64,000 nucleotides of DNA from the NCBI RefSeq assembly GCF_016801865.2, contig NC_068937.1, forward strand, positions 16,180,595 through 16,244,594, given 5' to 3'. The stretch comes from Culex pipiens pallens. Lineage: Eukaryota > Arthropoda > Insecta > Diptera > Culicidae. A program made the position numbers and the translations under genes. Below the pieces are notes generated by a model. That model was not told where the DNA came from, made no database searches, and saw only the letters and a program-made list of their open reading frames with translations. Below, piece after piece: positions 42,742 to 54,590 of the stretch (its first letter is position 1; each line of letters begins with the position of its first letter).

Positions 42742-45708
42742 CATACAATTTTGCAAGCTAGTCATATAGAATCGGCATGTGAATATTTCTAAATCTGTAC
42801 GTTGAGAAGGGATTTCCTGATCGATGTTGTATCTTGAACAAAGTTGTAGGTCATGATTAGGGTTTTTCAGGAAAAAGTAGGTACACGGAAAATCCCGATT
42901 TCTGCAATTGACTTTTTATAACTAAAAGTATAATACATAAAATACGTATTTTTTTATTTATTTTAAAATATTTTTAAGGGGAATAAAAGGTACATTCTGC
43001 GCTAAATGTTAAGCTGGTACAAATTTTATTTAAAGGCAAAAAAATAAAAATTAATCAAATTTCAATCCCATCTTCCAATATTATTTGAGTAACTTGTTAC
43101 TATCAGAAGTTTGCAAAATATCAATAAAACTATGAAAATATTCCAAAAATTCAAAATTTGCAGGGAGTCTAAAGGTGCCTTATTTGATTAAAAATACAAA
43201 AAAAAAACAACGTTACACAATGTATTCTAAATAGTTTACAATCAATTGTATACGTTGGCATTTTTAAAGGGGAAGGGGAACAAACATTTAAAATAAAATT
43301 TGCATTGGTGTAAAATAAAAAAATATAAAAATTTCAAAAAATATTGTTGGAAAAAAATGTAATATTGTCAATCGAAATTAAAAAAAAACTTTTTCAGAGC
43401 TAAACCAAAACTTGTAATCGAAAATGACTTGACAATTTTTTTTAGAGATTTGAAAAATATTTATTTTGAGAATTCATTCATTTAACTGTAATACCAGAAA
43501 TTTAAAAAAATAAACAATGTTTGACTGACTTTTTCTGAAAGTTCGCAACAGCGAACTTAAATGCAGCACTTCCGATGCCATCTCATAGTGTCTCATCCCA
43601 TAATGCAGAGATAATCTTCCGCCACAAAAGTGCTACCGTTACTCCTCAAGTAAGTCACCTCCCAAACAATGACGTTTCGTAACGGTAAACATCTGCGCAC
43701 TAATTAACATCCCCATTTTCACATGGTCTGAATTGAGAGGTTAAATTTGTTGAATTATAAATTATAAATAAGAAGAAGAAAAAACGAACCCTTCACCGAG
43801 CGCGCGCGATCAATCTCACCCTTGAGAACTTGGAACGCATCAAACAAATTCATAATTCATAGCAAAAAGACAATGTGCTCTCAATTTGATGATGAACTGT
43901 GCGTTCGCCGGCGGACCTAATGAAGTGCAAATTGCAGCTGCTACCTGAACTAAAACAACAGAAAGGGGAGTCCAAGATCGGAGGGTTCTGATATGCAAAA
44001 CTTAAAATAATAATAATAGTTAAACAGGTAGCTGAGTGAGTTTTATCACCCTTTTTGATGCACTCATCGACGAAGTCTGTTGTTGGGTAATCGCTGATGC
44101 GCTACCCCGTGTAATGAGCTTTGCCTTGAACCCAAGGTCGTGCGTTTTTTCTCAAGTGTAACCCTAGTAGCTACAAGTACTTATAGTTGTAGGACGGATG
44201 AGCTACAAGCTCGTCTGTCAAGCTGTGAACTAAAGTGTCCGGATTCCGGTATTAACAAAGAGAAAGGGGGAATTTAACATTAAAGCAAAGTTGACCTTTT
44301 TAGTGCTTAGTTATGAAAAATTGATTTTGAATTTTTTAAATGCTTTTAATAACGTTCCAATTTTTTTTATTAAATTTGCTAAATTTAAAAATACTGACCA
44401 CTTTTATTTTCTATATTTTTATTAAAAGAAGCAATTTTGACAATTTTGGCAGCGTATATTTTCAATAATGTGTAACTTTTGAAGCAATAATCTGAATCAC
44501 TTTGGTGTCTTCGGCAAAGTTATAAGTATTGATGAGGACTATTCAGAAAAAAAAAGTAGATCAATTTACCGACATTTAATTTAAACTTTTTTTTTTTCAG
44601 AAAAAAACAACTTCCTAAAATTGGTATATTTATTTTTTGATATTTTTTGATTTGTTTTAGGGGTCAAAAAACAGCAACCTTTTTGCCAAAGAAAAGTATG
44701 GACAAAAACTTAGCCACCAAATTGTTTGAACTTTCTTTTTACTTCAGTAATAATGTAAAATTTGCGATCGAGTACTTAACAGATTTTCGATAAAGTGCAT
44801 CGTTTCCAAGATATAGCTACTTAAAGTTTAATTTAAAATGAAAAATTACCGTTTTTTCGATTTTTTTAAATGGTTGTCTATTCCTAAAAATATTTTTTTC
44901 GAAAAGTTGCAATATTTTTTACCAATTTTTAAATATGTTTTTTCACTAAATTTTAATTTCCCAAAATCCAAATTTTAAAATTTTTGAAAATAAGTTTTAT
45001 CTTGGTTACTGAAATACAGCGAATAAATGAAGAAGAAACAAGAAATGTTTTTTAAAGTCTCATCCAAACAGCCTTTTATTTTCTACTACCGATATCTCAG
45101 AAACTAATGGTCATATTTTCAACGTTAAAAAATTACACATTTATGAAATTCTCTTATCTCTTCGAACAAAAAACTGTGATGTTGAAATCAAGACTAACGT
45201 TTCAAAATGATAAAATATGGAATATTACGCCTTTTTAAAATGTTAGAGTTTATACCAACATTTTCGAAATCGTTTTTTTTTTTTTTGAGAAAACATAAAA
45301 TTTCACAATTGTTACATTTTTTACCTTGAAAATAAGAACAATAATTTCTGAGATTTTGTTACTAGAAAGTGAAAGGCTCTTGAGACTTAAAAACTTAATT
45401 TTTTTGTTTCTTTTTCATTAATTTACTGTATTTCAGCAACCAATTTAGAATAAAATTTCAAAATTTCAATTTTGGAAAATTGATTTTTTTTGTGTAAAAA
45501 AGTTAATTTTAAAATTGGTAACAAACATTTTCCTGACCTACAACTTTGCCCAAGACATCAAATCGAACAGGAAATTCCTTCAAAAGTTACCACTTATCGA
45601 ATATTTACGTTCCATTTTTGTATGGTATTTATCTTTGTTTTCCAGAATTGAACAATTATTTCAAAAAGTTAATTATAAACAAATTCCCCAAAAAATCTTT
45701 ATTCATTT
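42742..45708. other. AT-rich intron with old repeats, no gene seen
   Basis: 43170-43330 resembles 59340-59510 (ACAATGTATTCTAAATA, then TTTTAAAGGGGA.GGGGA and AAATAAAATTTGCA). 43540-44230 is less AT-rich and unique. No exon was supported. Confidence 0.35.
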
Positions 45709-45795
45709 CTAGGGTTAGTGAAATTTCACGATTTCGCGGACAGCGTGAAATCCGCGAAATTTGTCTTTTTCCGCGAAATCTCGTGAAATGTTAGG
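45709..45795 (+). mobile_element. Second copy of the CTAGG...CGCGGACAGCG element end
   Basis: CTAGGGTTAGTGAAATTTCACG followed by ATTTCGCGGACAGCGTGAAA matches 20545-20610. The right end was not located. Confidence 0.55.
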
Positions 45796-48456
45796 TTTGA
45801 AATTCTTGAAATTTATCAATTTTGTCAAATAATTTTTTTTCAATAACATCATAATAAATATTTCAATCATAAAGACTATTTGGGTAATTTTTATTAGTTT
45901 GAAGAATTGTTCGGATTTTTCAGTTTTTTTAGAAACTAACTTTATTTAGTAATATTTTGATTCGCTGTAGTAAAAAAATTACTACTATTTTATTTGAAAG
46001 GTATAATTTCGAACGAAATCAAAAGAATTAAGCTTTGTTTTATTCAAAATAAAATTAAGAGTATTTTTTAATATTTCATATTTTTTTCTGAGTCCTGTTT
46101 AATTTTAACGATTTAAGTCTGTTCTTTTTTGTATAAAAATTTCTATTTCGTTGCCAGTTTTATTATTTTTGCTTATTGATTTTAAATTTAGTTTACGAAA
46201 TGAGAGATGTAAGCCTTGAAAATTTTTTTGAATGAAAACTTTTAAAAATATTTTGAATGGGCTAATTGCCGCAGAAAATTCAAACTATTTTACTAATTTT
46301 GGCTGAACAAGATTGTTGAATCTTACTTTGATATGAAATTTAATTAAATGTAAACTTTTTAGCTTCATTAGTCGACTATAAAGCAGCAGTTCAATAAATG
46401 ATACGCATGCCCTACATTTTGTTTCAAAATATAAATAGAGCCCATCCATAAAACAGGTGGAAACTTTTTTGATAATTAGAAGATTTGTTTTTGGGTCACG
46501 TTCAAATTTAGTGAAGAAAAATTTATAATGAATCATTTCTTTCACTTTTGAGTTAATACACTAAAAACCTAAAGTTTTTCTTAAGTTTTATTAAACTGAA
46601 AAATTGCGTTTTTCCGTGATATTTAAAAAAATAAAGCTAAACCGAAAAAAATGCTTTTAGTTTTAGCAGATTGAACATTTTTAGAGATTTGCTTCAATAT
46701 TTTATGAACTATCATAATTTACAAAAAAAATAACGTTTTGGTAACAACTTACAAAGGGTATGAAGGTTTTGGTTTTACCTTAAAAAAAAATCTTGAAAAT
46801 CTCAAAAATTAGATTTTTAAAATTACAGAATTTTAGCTGAATCATAGGATTGTGTTTTTTTTAATTCGTATAAAAAATGGGCAAACTTTCATAGATATTT
46901 TCAACATTCAAGGACAAATTTAAAAATAAATTACATTGTCACAATTTTTGTAAAATAAAAATACTAAAAATAGCAAGCAGCAAAAAAAATATTTAAAAAA
47001 AAATTAAAATTTTAATTTTTGTCGAAGAAACTTTTTTTAGGGTCGTTAAACAAAATTAACAACTTTTGCTTTTTGGGTGTTTTTAAAACCGCCTTTAGTT
47101 TGATAAAATGGGCTTAAAATTGTTATTTAGCTTTTTATTAAATCAGTTCATAGTTTCTGAAATATCGTATTGTTTTTCTAGCCGTCGTAAGTCTAATTTT
47201 TCAATAGATTTTAGGGTCATGACTTCTTCAAAAGAAAAAAAAGTCACTTTTATACAATAAATACTGTAAGCAAGATAAAACTTAAAAAGCGGTTATTTTT
47301 TATGTAACTGTCCAGTCATGATTTTTCAACTATATTTTCGAAGCAGGACTTTTTTTTCAAAAAATGGCAGCACTGCCAAAGTAATTTAAACCGTTTTTTG
47401 TTATAGTTCCAAAGATGGCGCTTTGGGCGTCTTTTTTTCCAAATGTTTTTTTTTTTGTATTTTTTTTAAATTTCCTTTTTTTGTGTGAAAAATAACATAA
47501 AAAATTGTTAAATCTTTCAGAGTGTAACCATCGACCATTTTTTGAATACAGTCCAAACTCGATATCCGAACCACTTGCAATGCATTTTTTTTTTATTTAA
47601 AAAGCAATCAAATATTCATATTTGACTAAAATGGGGTCGCAGAGGTTGAATTTCATGATAAAAATAAAAATTTATTATTTTTTAAGCTTTTGAAAAAAAT
47701 ACGGTTTTTTTTTAAATGGGCAGCACTGCCAAAGTACATTGACCATTTGTATAATGATTTGTTTGGATAAACCAACATAATACTGACAAAATTTAAAAAA
47801 AGAAACAAAATAATCGATGTTCAAAGTCTCAGTGCAATGTTCGATAAATAAATTAACTACAGTCGCTTAAGGGACAACTAGCCAGATACCTTCCACTGAA
47901 AAGAAAGACAGATTTGTTGACTTCCAGAGTAGAGTGTTGTTGCCGGTGGGAAAATAAGCCGACCAGAACCTCAACTTTGACACAATGGCATGTTAAAAGT
48001 AACAACCGGAGAAGCTACTTACTATTTGCACACAATTTTATAGTTTATGATAAATGGTTGCCCCCCTTCTTCTCCCAGCTTAAAGTTGTAGAGAATCGAA
48101 GGAAAAAAAAAATCTCTCATAACTTTAGATAAGTTACAAACGGATTCTGAGGGGGTTGAAGAATTGCTGGTTCTTGACGCTTGTAGTTCATCACTGGAAT
48201 GAGCGCATTATGAACTAATTTATGTTTCAAGCTGCTTTTTTCAACCTTGATGGATGAACTACTTAAAGTTACAGTTAGCGAACATTTAGTCCAGAAGACG
48301 TGGAGAGACTTTTGACCTTCTTGAAATCTCCAACCAGAAGTCATTTTCTCACAACTCTCGAGAGAGTCATTTTGTCCGTCAAATTGGATCAATTTTCGAA
48401 TTCGAAAGAGAGCTCTCTGCGGGGTGGTCGTCATCATCAACTTTGATCGGCTGATA
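45796..48456. other. AT-rich intron upstream of exon 2, no gene seen
   Basis: Two copies of a GGCAGCACTGCCAAAGTA word (47365 and about 47721) mark an old dispersed repeat. 47880-48456 is less AT-rich. No coding exon was found. Confidence 0.35.
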
Positions 48457-48526
48457 ATGAGATTAGAGTCTCTAACGCGTATTCGATTGCAGTGCGGTGC
48501 AACTCACGTGATTGGACAATTATTCG
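48457..48526 (+). CDS. Possible alternative first coding exon of cen
   Basis: ATG at 48457 opens 23 codons (starting MRLESLTR and ending IGQLF) plus one base, then a donor CG/GTAAGG at 48527. The carry of one base is exactly what exon 2 needs, so splicing to 48827 would give a protein that enters at DLQLAAELG without the Pro/Ser-rich N terminus. The stretch is more GC-rich than its surroundings. Against it: the agreement in phase has a one-in-three chance, the open run is short and I see no defined core promoter. Confidence 0.25.
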
Positions 48527-48826
48527 GTAAGGATCGCGGATTATCAGCGCGCCCAAATTGCGCGTGGAAAATCACCACCAAATTTGTGTGTGTGGACTGC
48601 ACCGAAAATTGATAATTTGGCTCAATTTTTCAATGTTTGTCAAATTTTGGGAACATTCAACTTTTTTTTCGAGGGTGATTTGTTCGCACGATAAATTTCA
48701 GAAAATTATGTGTGATTTTCAGCAGCATCTGTGACTTGTGTGATTGTGTTACAACAGCAGGAGCAATTTTCCGAACGCCAATTGATGCTAATGAACTTAT
48801 GAATTTCTTTTTTTTTTCGTTTGCAG

Positions 48827-48939
48827 ATCTGCAACTGGCGGCGGAACTCGGGAAAACCCTGCTGGAACGGAACAAGGAGCTCGAAAGTGCACTCAAACAC
48901 CACCAGAACATCATCGAGGATCAGGCACAGGAAATCGAG
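48827..48939 (+). CDS. cen: Centrocortin/CDR2 orthologue, exon 2 (residues 118-155, CC1-box-like)
   Basis: Acceptor TTTGCAG at 48821-48826; donor GAG/GTGAGT at 48939/48940. It encodes 38 residues beginning DLQLAAELGKTLLERNKELE, nearly identical to the signature segment of vertebrate CDR2 and CDR2L and the best evidence for the gene's identity. AAELG (residues 122-126) in an amphipathic heptad context has the form of the AAxxG CC1 box that in dynein adaptors such as BICD2 and Spindly binds the dynein light intermediate chain. The Asp is split between exons 1 and 2. The exon starts a coiled coil that continues in exon 3. Confidence 0.93.
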
Positions 48940-49210
48940 GTGAGTACTTCTGCATAGGTGGTAAATTGTAATTTAGCAAGGTTTTTTTTTTGTCAGAGCT
49001 TTTCAATCATTAAAGGAAGCCTTTTTGAATTGCTTTCTTGAAAAAAAAAAGAGTTTTGAAAGCAAAAGAGCAAGAAAAATATCATTTATGGGCCACCCTA
49101 ACACTGCTAAGACTACCTCAGTCGTTAAACAAAAAACAGACATATTCGTTTCGGATTTCAAATATGTGAATCAATGAAGAGCATAATCGCAGTCACAAAC
49201 AATTCATTAT

Positions 49211-50567
49211 TGGGTAATTCTCTACCAACTCACACGAAATCGGGAAAAGTTGCCCCGACCCCTCTTCGATTTGCGTGAAACTTTGTCCTAAGGGGTAACT
49301 TTTGTCCCTGATCACGAATCCGAGGTGCGTTTTTTTGATATCTCGTGACGGAGGGGCGGTACGACCCCTTCCATTTTTGAACATGCGAAAAAAAGAGGTG
49401 TTTTTCAATCATTTGCAGCCTGAAACGGTGATGAGATAGAAATTTGGTGTCAAAAGGACTTTTATGTAAAATTAGACGCCCGATTTGATGGCGTACTCAG
49501 AATTCCGAAAAAACATATTTTTCATCGAAAAAAACACTAAAAATGTTTTAAAAATTCTCCCATTTTCCGTTACTCGACTGTAAAAGATTTTGGAACATGT
49601 TATTTTATGGGAAATTTAATGTACATTTCGAATCTCCATTGACCCAGAAGGGTCATTTTTTCATTTAGAACAAAATTTTTCATTTTGAAATTTCGTGTTT
49701 TTTCTAACTTTGCAGGGTTATTTTTTAGAGTGTAACAATGATCTACAAAGTTGTAGAGCAGACAATTACAAAAATGTTGATATATAGACATAAGGGGTTT
49801 GCTTGTAAACATCACGAGTTATCGCGATTTTACGAAAAAAAGTTTTGAAAAAGTTACTTTTTGCGTTTCTCTTTGTTTCGTCGTCCGTGTCTGTCGCGGG
49901 TGACCATGAACGGCCATGATCGATGACGACCAACTTTTTCAAAACTTTTTTTCGTAAAATCGTGATAACTCGTGATGTTTACAAGCAAACTCCTTTTGTC
50001 TATATATCAACATTTTTGTAATTGTCTGCTCTACAACTTTGTAGATCATTGTTACACTCTAAAAAATAACCCTGCAAAGTTAGAAAAAACACGAAATTTC
50101 AAAATGAAAAATTTTGTTCTAAATGAAAAAATGACCCTTCTGGGTCAATGTAGATTCGAAAAGTACATTAAATTTCCCATAAAATGACATGTTCCAAATT
50201 TTTTTACAGTCGAGTAACGGAAAATGGGAGAATTTTTAAAACTTTTTTAGTGTTTTTTTCGATGAAAAATACGTTTTTTCGGAATTTTGAGTACACCATC
50301 AAATCGGGCGTCTAATTTTACATAAAAGTCCCTTTGACACCAAATTTCTATATCATCACCGTTTCAGGCTGCAAATGATTGAAAAACACCTCTTTTTTTC
50401 GCATGTTCAAAAATGGAAGGGGTCGTACCGCCCCTCCGTCACGAGATATCAAAAAAACGCACCTCGGATTCGTGATCAGGGACAAAAGTTACCCCTTAGG
50501 ACAAAGTTTCACGCAAATCGAAGAGGGGTCGGGGCAACTGCTGTGTGAGTTGGCGGAGAATTACCCA
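49211..50567. mobile_element. Foldback element, 1.36 kb, two arms of about 640 bp
   Basis: Two long inverted arms: TGGGTAATTCTCTACCAACT at 49211 is matched by GTTGGCGGAGAATTACCCA ending at 50567, and identity continues almost to the centre (49600-49815 mirrors 49972-50187). The loop is about 75 bases (about 49852-49928) and more GC-rich. Arms differ at few sites, such as ATTTCCC and short indels near 50540. No coding capacity; open frames are mirrored pairs. The high arm identity suggests a young element or gene conversion. Confidence 0.93.
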
Positions 50568-50568
50568 T

Positions 50569-51421
50569 TAGTGTCCCTGCCCAGAAATGCATAGTTGTCC
50601 AATGTGGAATATTGTAATTCTTAAGGTAATTAAGCTTAAGCTTAACCTTAAGTAATTTCTTTTTTATCATAAAATTTATTTTGAAAAAACATTCAGATTG
50701 GAATTTTAATTTATTTGATTTCGAAATAAAATTCTGACTTGATCTTGCAAAATTATCGAATTTAAATTTCTTCAAATGGGACTTGTGGGACAAGGCTGTA
50801 TTTATGTAAGCAATTATGAATCAAAAACACTTCAAACTTTTTTTTCACATTAGTTTACTGACGTTAAAAAGATCACCTCTTTATTTTATTTTAATTTTTT
50901 GTCCCAAATTTATTTTCAACCCTATGAAAAAACGAATTAATTTCTTTTTCAACCATAACTAACAACCAACGCTTACTTGTCGTACCGTCTCATTATGTAA
51001 AACTGTATCCCATGGGACATTTTTGCAATTATGTTATCAATATATGACGTTTTAGCTCAGGATTTCAGGATTTTGCTAAGTTCACTTAAAAAAGTCGATG
51101 CAGTTTTCTTGAAAAAGTTATCAAAAAGAAGAATTTGGATCCTAAGTACGAAATATTGTATAATTTACGACAATTTTGTCCATAAATGTCCCATATGCAA
51201 AAGCAACAAGCTGAGAAAAACGCATGGCAAGTTTGTCCAACACATAAGGTTGCGTGTTAAGTTTTCACGAAAAAAAACTGGATTTCCTCCTGCTTTCTAG
51301 AACAATGTACTAGATGTTATAGGCTCTTTTGAAAGAACATACGATTTTGAACCAAATCGCATCAATAACTCGAAATCGATGAAAATGCATATGGGACATT
51401 TTTGCGATCAGGGGCAGTTTA
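50569..51421. mobile_element. Possible MITE with ATGTCCCAT-type ends
   Basis: Left GTCCCTGCCCAGAAATGCAT and right ATGGGACATTTTTGCGATCA with AGGGGCAG are roughly inverted. CATGGGACATTTTTGCAATT recurs internally at about 51012. Boundaries uncertain. Confidence 0.35.
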
Positions 51422-51599
51422 GCTTCCTAGAAACATTATAATAAAAGAAAAAAAATGATTAGCAATACTTCAAATTAACAACAAAAAAAGTTGTTACCAC
51501 TCATTTAAAAAAACTAAAATTTTGTAAAATACTTCAAAAGTTTTTTTTTCTCAAAATCGTTAGTTATCGTGTCTAATTCGAATGTCGAATGTTAAAACA

Positions 51600-52703
51600 T
51601 TTTTAAACCAACTAGCCACCACCTAGTTTTATTAAGGTTTTATGGTAGCATCTTGATTGCTTAATAGTTTTATTTGGGCATTCACCGCAACCGCAATAAT
51701 CAAGAGCTAATCAATAGGCTCTAACAGGGTTTTTTTTTTGCCTCGGACATAAAACCTTGTGACAATAAAAGCTAAATGGCTTTCAATAAGGTTTTATGAA
51801 AGTTTTTGAGAGAGTATTGAAAACCCAATGGCAATGTCATGCCAAACGGTTTTATCGCATGCTTCTTCAAAACCAAGGGTGTTTTAGCTGTCAAGTGCCA
51901 TTAGGCATGCAAAAAGCTTAATTAAAACCACAAGCTGCTGAAAAAGCTTTTCACGCGGGCAATTAGCAGTGCATAAATATGTGATGTGATTGACCGCCAT
52001 CTTGGCTGAAAAAAAAGAGAACTGAGAAATTTGTTTTAAATTTGACGAAAACACTCATTTATGCTGAATTTCTGACATAATCAAAATAGCGATGTTTATA
52101 AATAATTGTTTATAAAGAACTTTTTTTTTCAAAGAATTGCAATAAGATATTTTTTTACATTAAAAACTATGATTACAAATAATGATTTTTTATGAAGCGA
52201 GTTAATTTTTTTGGCTCTACATTTACTGATAAAATTTCAACCGCAGATGTATTTGAGCCACCTACTGCGAGAAATAAGCTTTCAAATTATCTTGATTGCC
52301 TCCAATATCTATTATTTTTAATCGCCATTTTTGCAAACCATCTCCATTTTATCATGTGGCAAGACAAAGACTTATTTTTTGCCAAAATAAAACCTATTTG
52401 GCATAAGACGTTTGAAGACGTATGAAATGTCATTTTTCCTTAACTCCTGAATAGGTTTTAACAACGGTTTTATCAAGGCTTTGAGGATGTTGTTAGGATT
52501 CAGTTGTAAAGCCTTGAACTCCTATGTTGGTTTTATAAATAGGCCGTGACAACCTTCTGAGGAGGTCCTTTTGGGTTTTAAGTGGGGTTTATCGGGGTTC
52601 TGGGAGGCTGTTACGGCTTAGTGGTTTTAATGTTGGTTTTGGCTGATAGGTTTTATAGTGGTTGTGACAGCTTTGATAAAGCCTAAAATGTTACTTGGGA
52701 ATG
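51600..52703. mobile_element. Possible dispersed element rich in GGTTTTAT words
   Basis: Repeated GGTTTTAT and AAAACC words in both orientations, ending TAAAGCCTAAAATGTTACTT at about 52695, a terminus I associate with common mosquito MITEs. The left end is not defined and other sequence is inserted at 51960-52440. Confidence 0.3.
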
Positions 52704-53219
52704 TCGAGAACTGTGTTACTGTAAAATTCTTAGTAGTTGGATAAAAAACTGGTTAAATGCGTCGGAAATAATAACCAAATTTTGAATAGACTCAAGATTT
52801 GAGATATTTTATTTTTTTTTTTTTGTTTAAAAGTTGTTGAAACCTCCGAGATTAATATGATTTTTTTTAAATTTGGCAACCCTGTTGGGAGATCTCATTA
52901 CTTCAACAAGATTTGTGGAATTTGATGGTTAGATATTATAAGCTAGTATTGAAGACCTCCTCGACGCTCTATTAGGTATTAGAAGATGGATAATTTTAAC
53001 ACAAGAAATTTGGACAACTGGGAACACTGCCAAAAGGTATCAATGTATTTTATTTTCAAGTAAGAAATTAAATCGAGGAATTTAGTATTTTTTGTCGTAA
53101 TCTTATTTAGTCAGTGTTGGACTTTTTGTATACTTTCAACACAAAAACCAAAAAAAGCAAACACAAAACTTTCTGTTTTTAAAAAGAAGCTTAAAACGGA
53201 TCCCAATTAATCAGCCTTG

Positions 53220-53960
53220 AAATATGAAAATTGCTCTCTTCAAAAACACGTGAAAAACTGGTGCAATTTCACCTAATCGCAGCGGCTCGAGGTCCGCCAG
53301 TCAAACTCGGGCTAGAAAAACCTCTCGCTCTTTTTCCAGCTGCATTTTTGCCATTTTTCAAATTGGAATTTGCTGTCCAGCCACGGTCGCGATCGGTGAC
53401 GAAACTGCGCCAATACCGATCACCCCGCCCGGTTCACGCCTCTAATTTGCTCACCAGAAGCAGCTTAAGCCACTTTAGGCAACCTGGTCGTACGAGCTCT
53501 CGGAACCAGCTTGCCAAATCTTAAGAGCAGCTGATTTATTTTTTTTCCAATAGTTTAAGACATCATTAGAGGACTGGTTGGCTGGCTGGCGACGGTGTAA
53601 CCGGCTTTTCTTCGTTTTTTTTTAAGGAGAAAATGCCAAACTGAATTAAATTAGGAAAGAAATTCATCAGGCGACTTGAGAAGGGGGGTTGGACAGTTTT
53701 TTTAGTCGACATTGTACGACGAGGATTTTCGATCGCGATGCGGTCATCGGACGGTTGAAGAGATTCGACACGAATACTAACTATCGGATAGACAGTGTAG
53801 ACTTGCCGGCAGCAGCACCGACCGCATATCTTCGCAAAGTCAGCTGATGTAACCACCGGCAAGTTGACTGAAAGCAAATAGGAGGAGGAGGAGGGTATTG
53901 CTATCATGGTTGATTGAAGGATCGCCGAAATGATACGGTGAATCGTTGATTAGATTAGGC
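53220..53960. other. Complex GC-richer stretch in intron 2, possible regulatory DNA
   Basis: Near-balanced composition with GC-rich clusters (GGTCGCGATCGGTGAC, CACCCCGCCCGG). Open frames on both strands have no domain. No splice-bounded exon in phase was found. Confidence 0.3.
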
Positions 53961-53999
53961 ACGGATGCAGTGAGCCAATCTTGGGTGGATTTAAAAGAA

Positions 54000-54330
54000 C
54001 TGATGATAAAAAGGTAAAACCAAACGGCGAGTTGAAAATTTCTAGCTGTAAATTTACCTTATTAGTATGCGATTTTACACAGATTACCTTATATGAAATG
54101 TCATGGTAAAAGATAAACATTTCACGTCACTGATGTAATTTTATTCGAATTGAAGGGAAGAATTAAATAAAAATCTAATACTAAATCTGCATTAACACAA
54201 AAATGTAATATTACATGAAAAACTGGGTAAAATTACATCAGCGAGGAAATTTTCATCTTTTTCTATGTATTTTTTTACACAATTATTTAGGAAAAATCAC
54301 AATAAATAGAAGATGAATAATTTTAATTTT
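54000..54330. mobile_element. Diverged MITE remnant
   Basis: Words such as GGTAAAATTACATCAG, TTTTACACAG and GTAATATTACATGA place it in the TTTACTGTG/TGTAATATTAC group. Ends were not resolved. Confidence 0.35.
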
Positions 54331-54590
54331 AATTATTTTTTACTGAAGATTAATGTAAGAAAAAATATCTGAATGACATAATGGCTCCAAGTCTTTTGGA
54401 GCAAGAAAATGTGATGATGCAGTTGAAAAATAATGAAAAAAAATTTTTGAACCAATTTCAACAAAATAAAATTCTAAATTTGTCATGTTGGATCCGATTG
54501 AACAACTTAGACAAGAGCACTATATCTTTGAAAGAAGAAAAAATACATTTAAAAGAAAAAGGCATTTGTTAGCCAATTAAGCAACAAGTA

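Larger units (their letters stand above)
11296..48826 (+). other. cen: cen intron 1 (37.5 kb)
   Basis: Donor GTACGT at 11296 and acceptor TTTTTTTCGTTTGCAG ending at 48826, phase 1 on both sides. It holds a recursive splice site at 22711/22712, the 144-bp satellite at 29.1-30.2 kb and most of the simple-sequence arrays and mobile elements listed separately. No other gene inside it could be supported on either strand. Confidence 0.82.

Noticed and set aside
47340..47740. GGCAGCACTGCCAAAGTA words as paired regulatory sites
   Set aside because: Surrounding sequence is also similar, and a weaker relative is near 56697, so they look like old dispersed repeat copies.
49193..50594. Paired open frames of 71 codons on opposite strands
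   Set aside because: They are mirror copies created by the foldback arms; no protein family is recognised.
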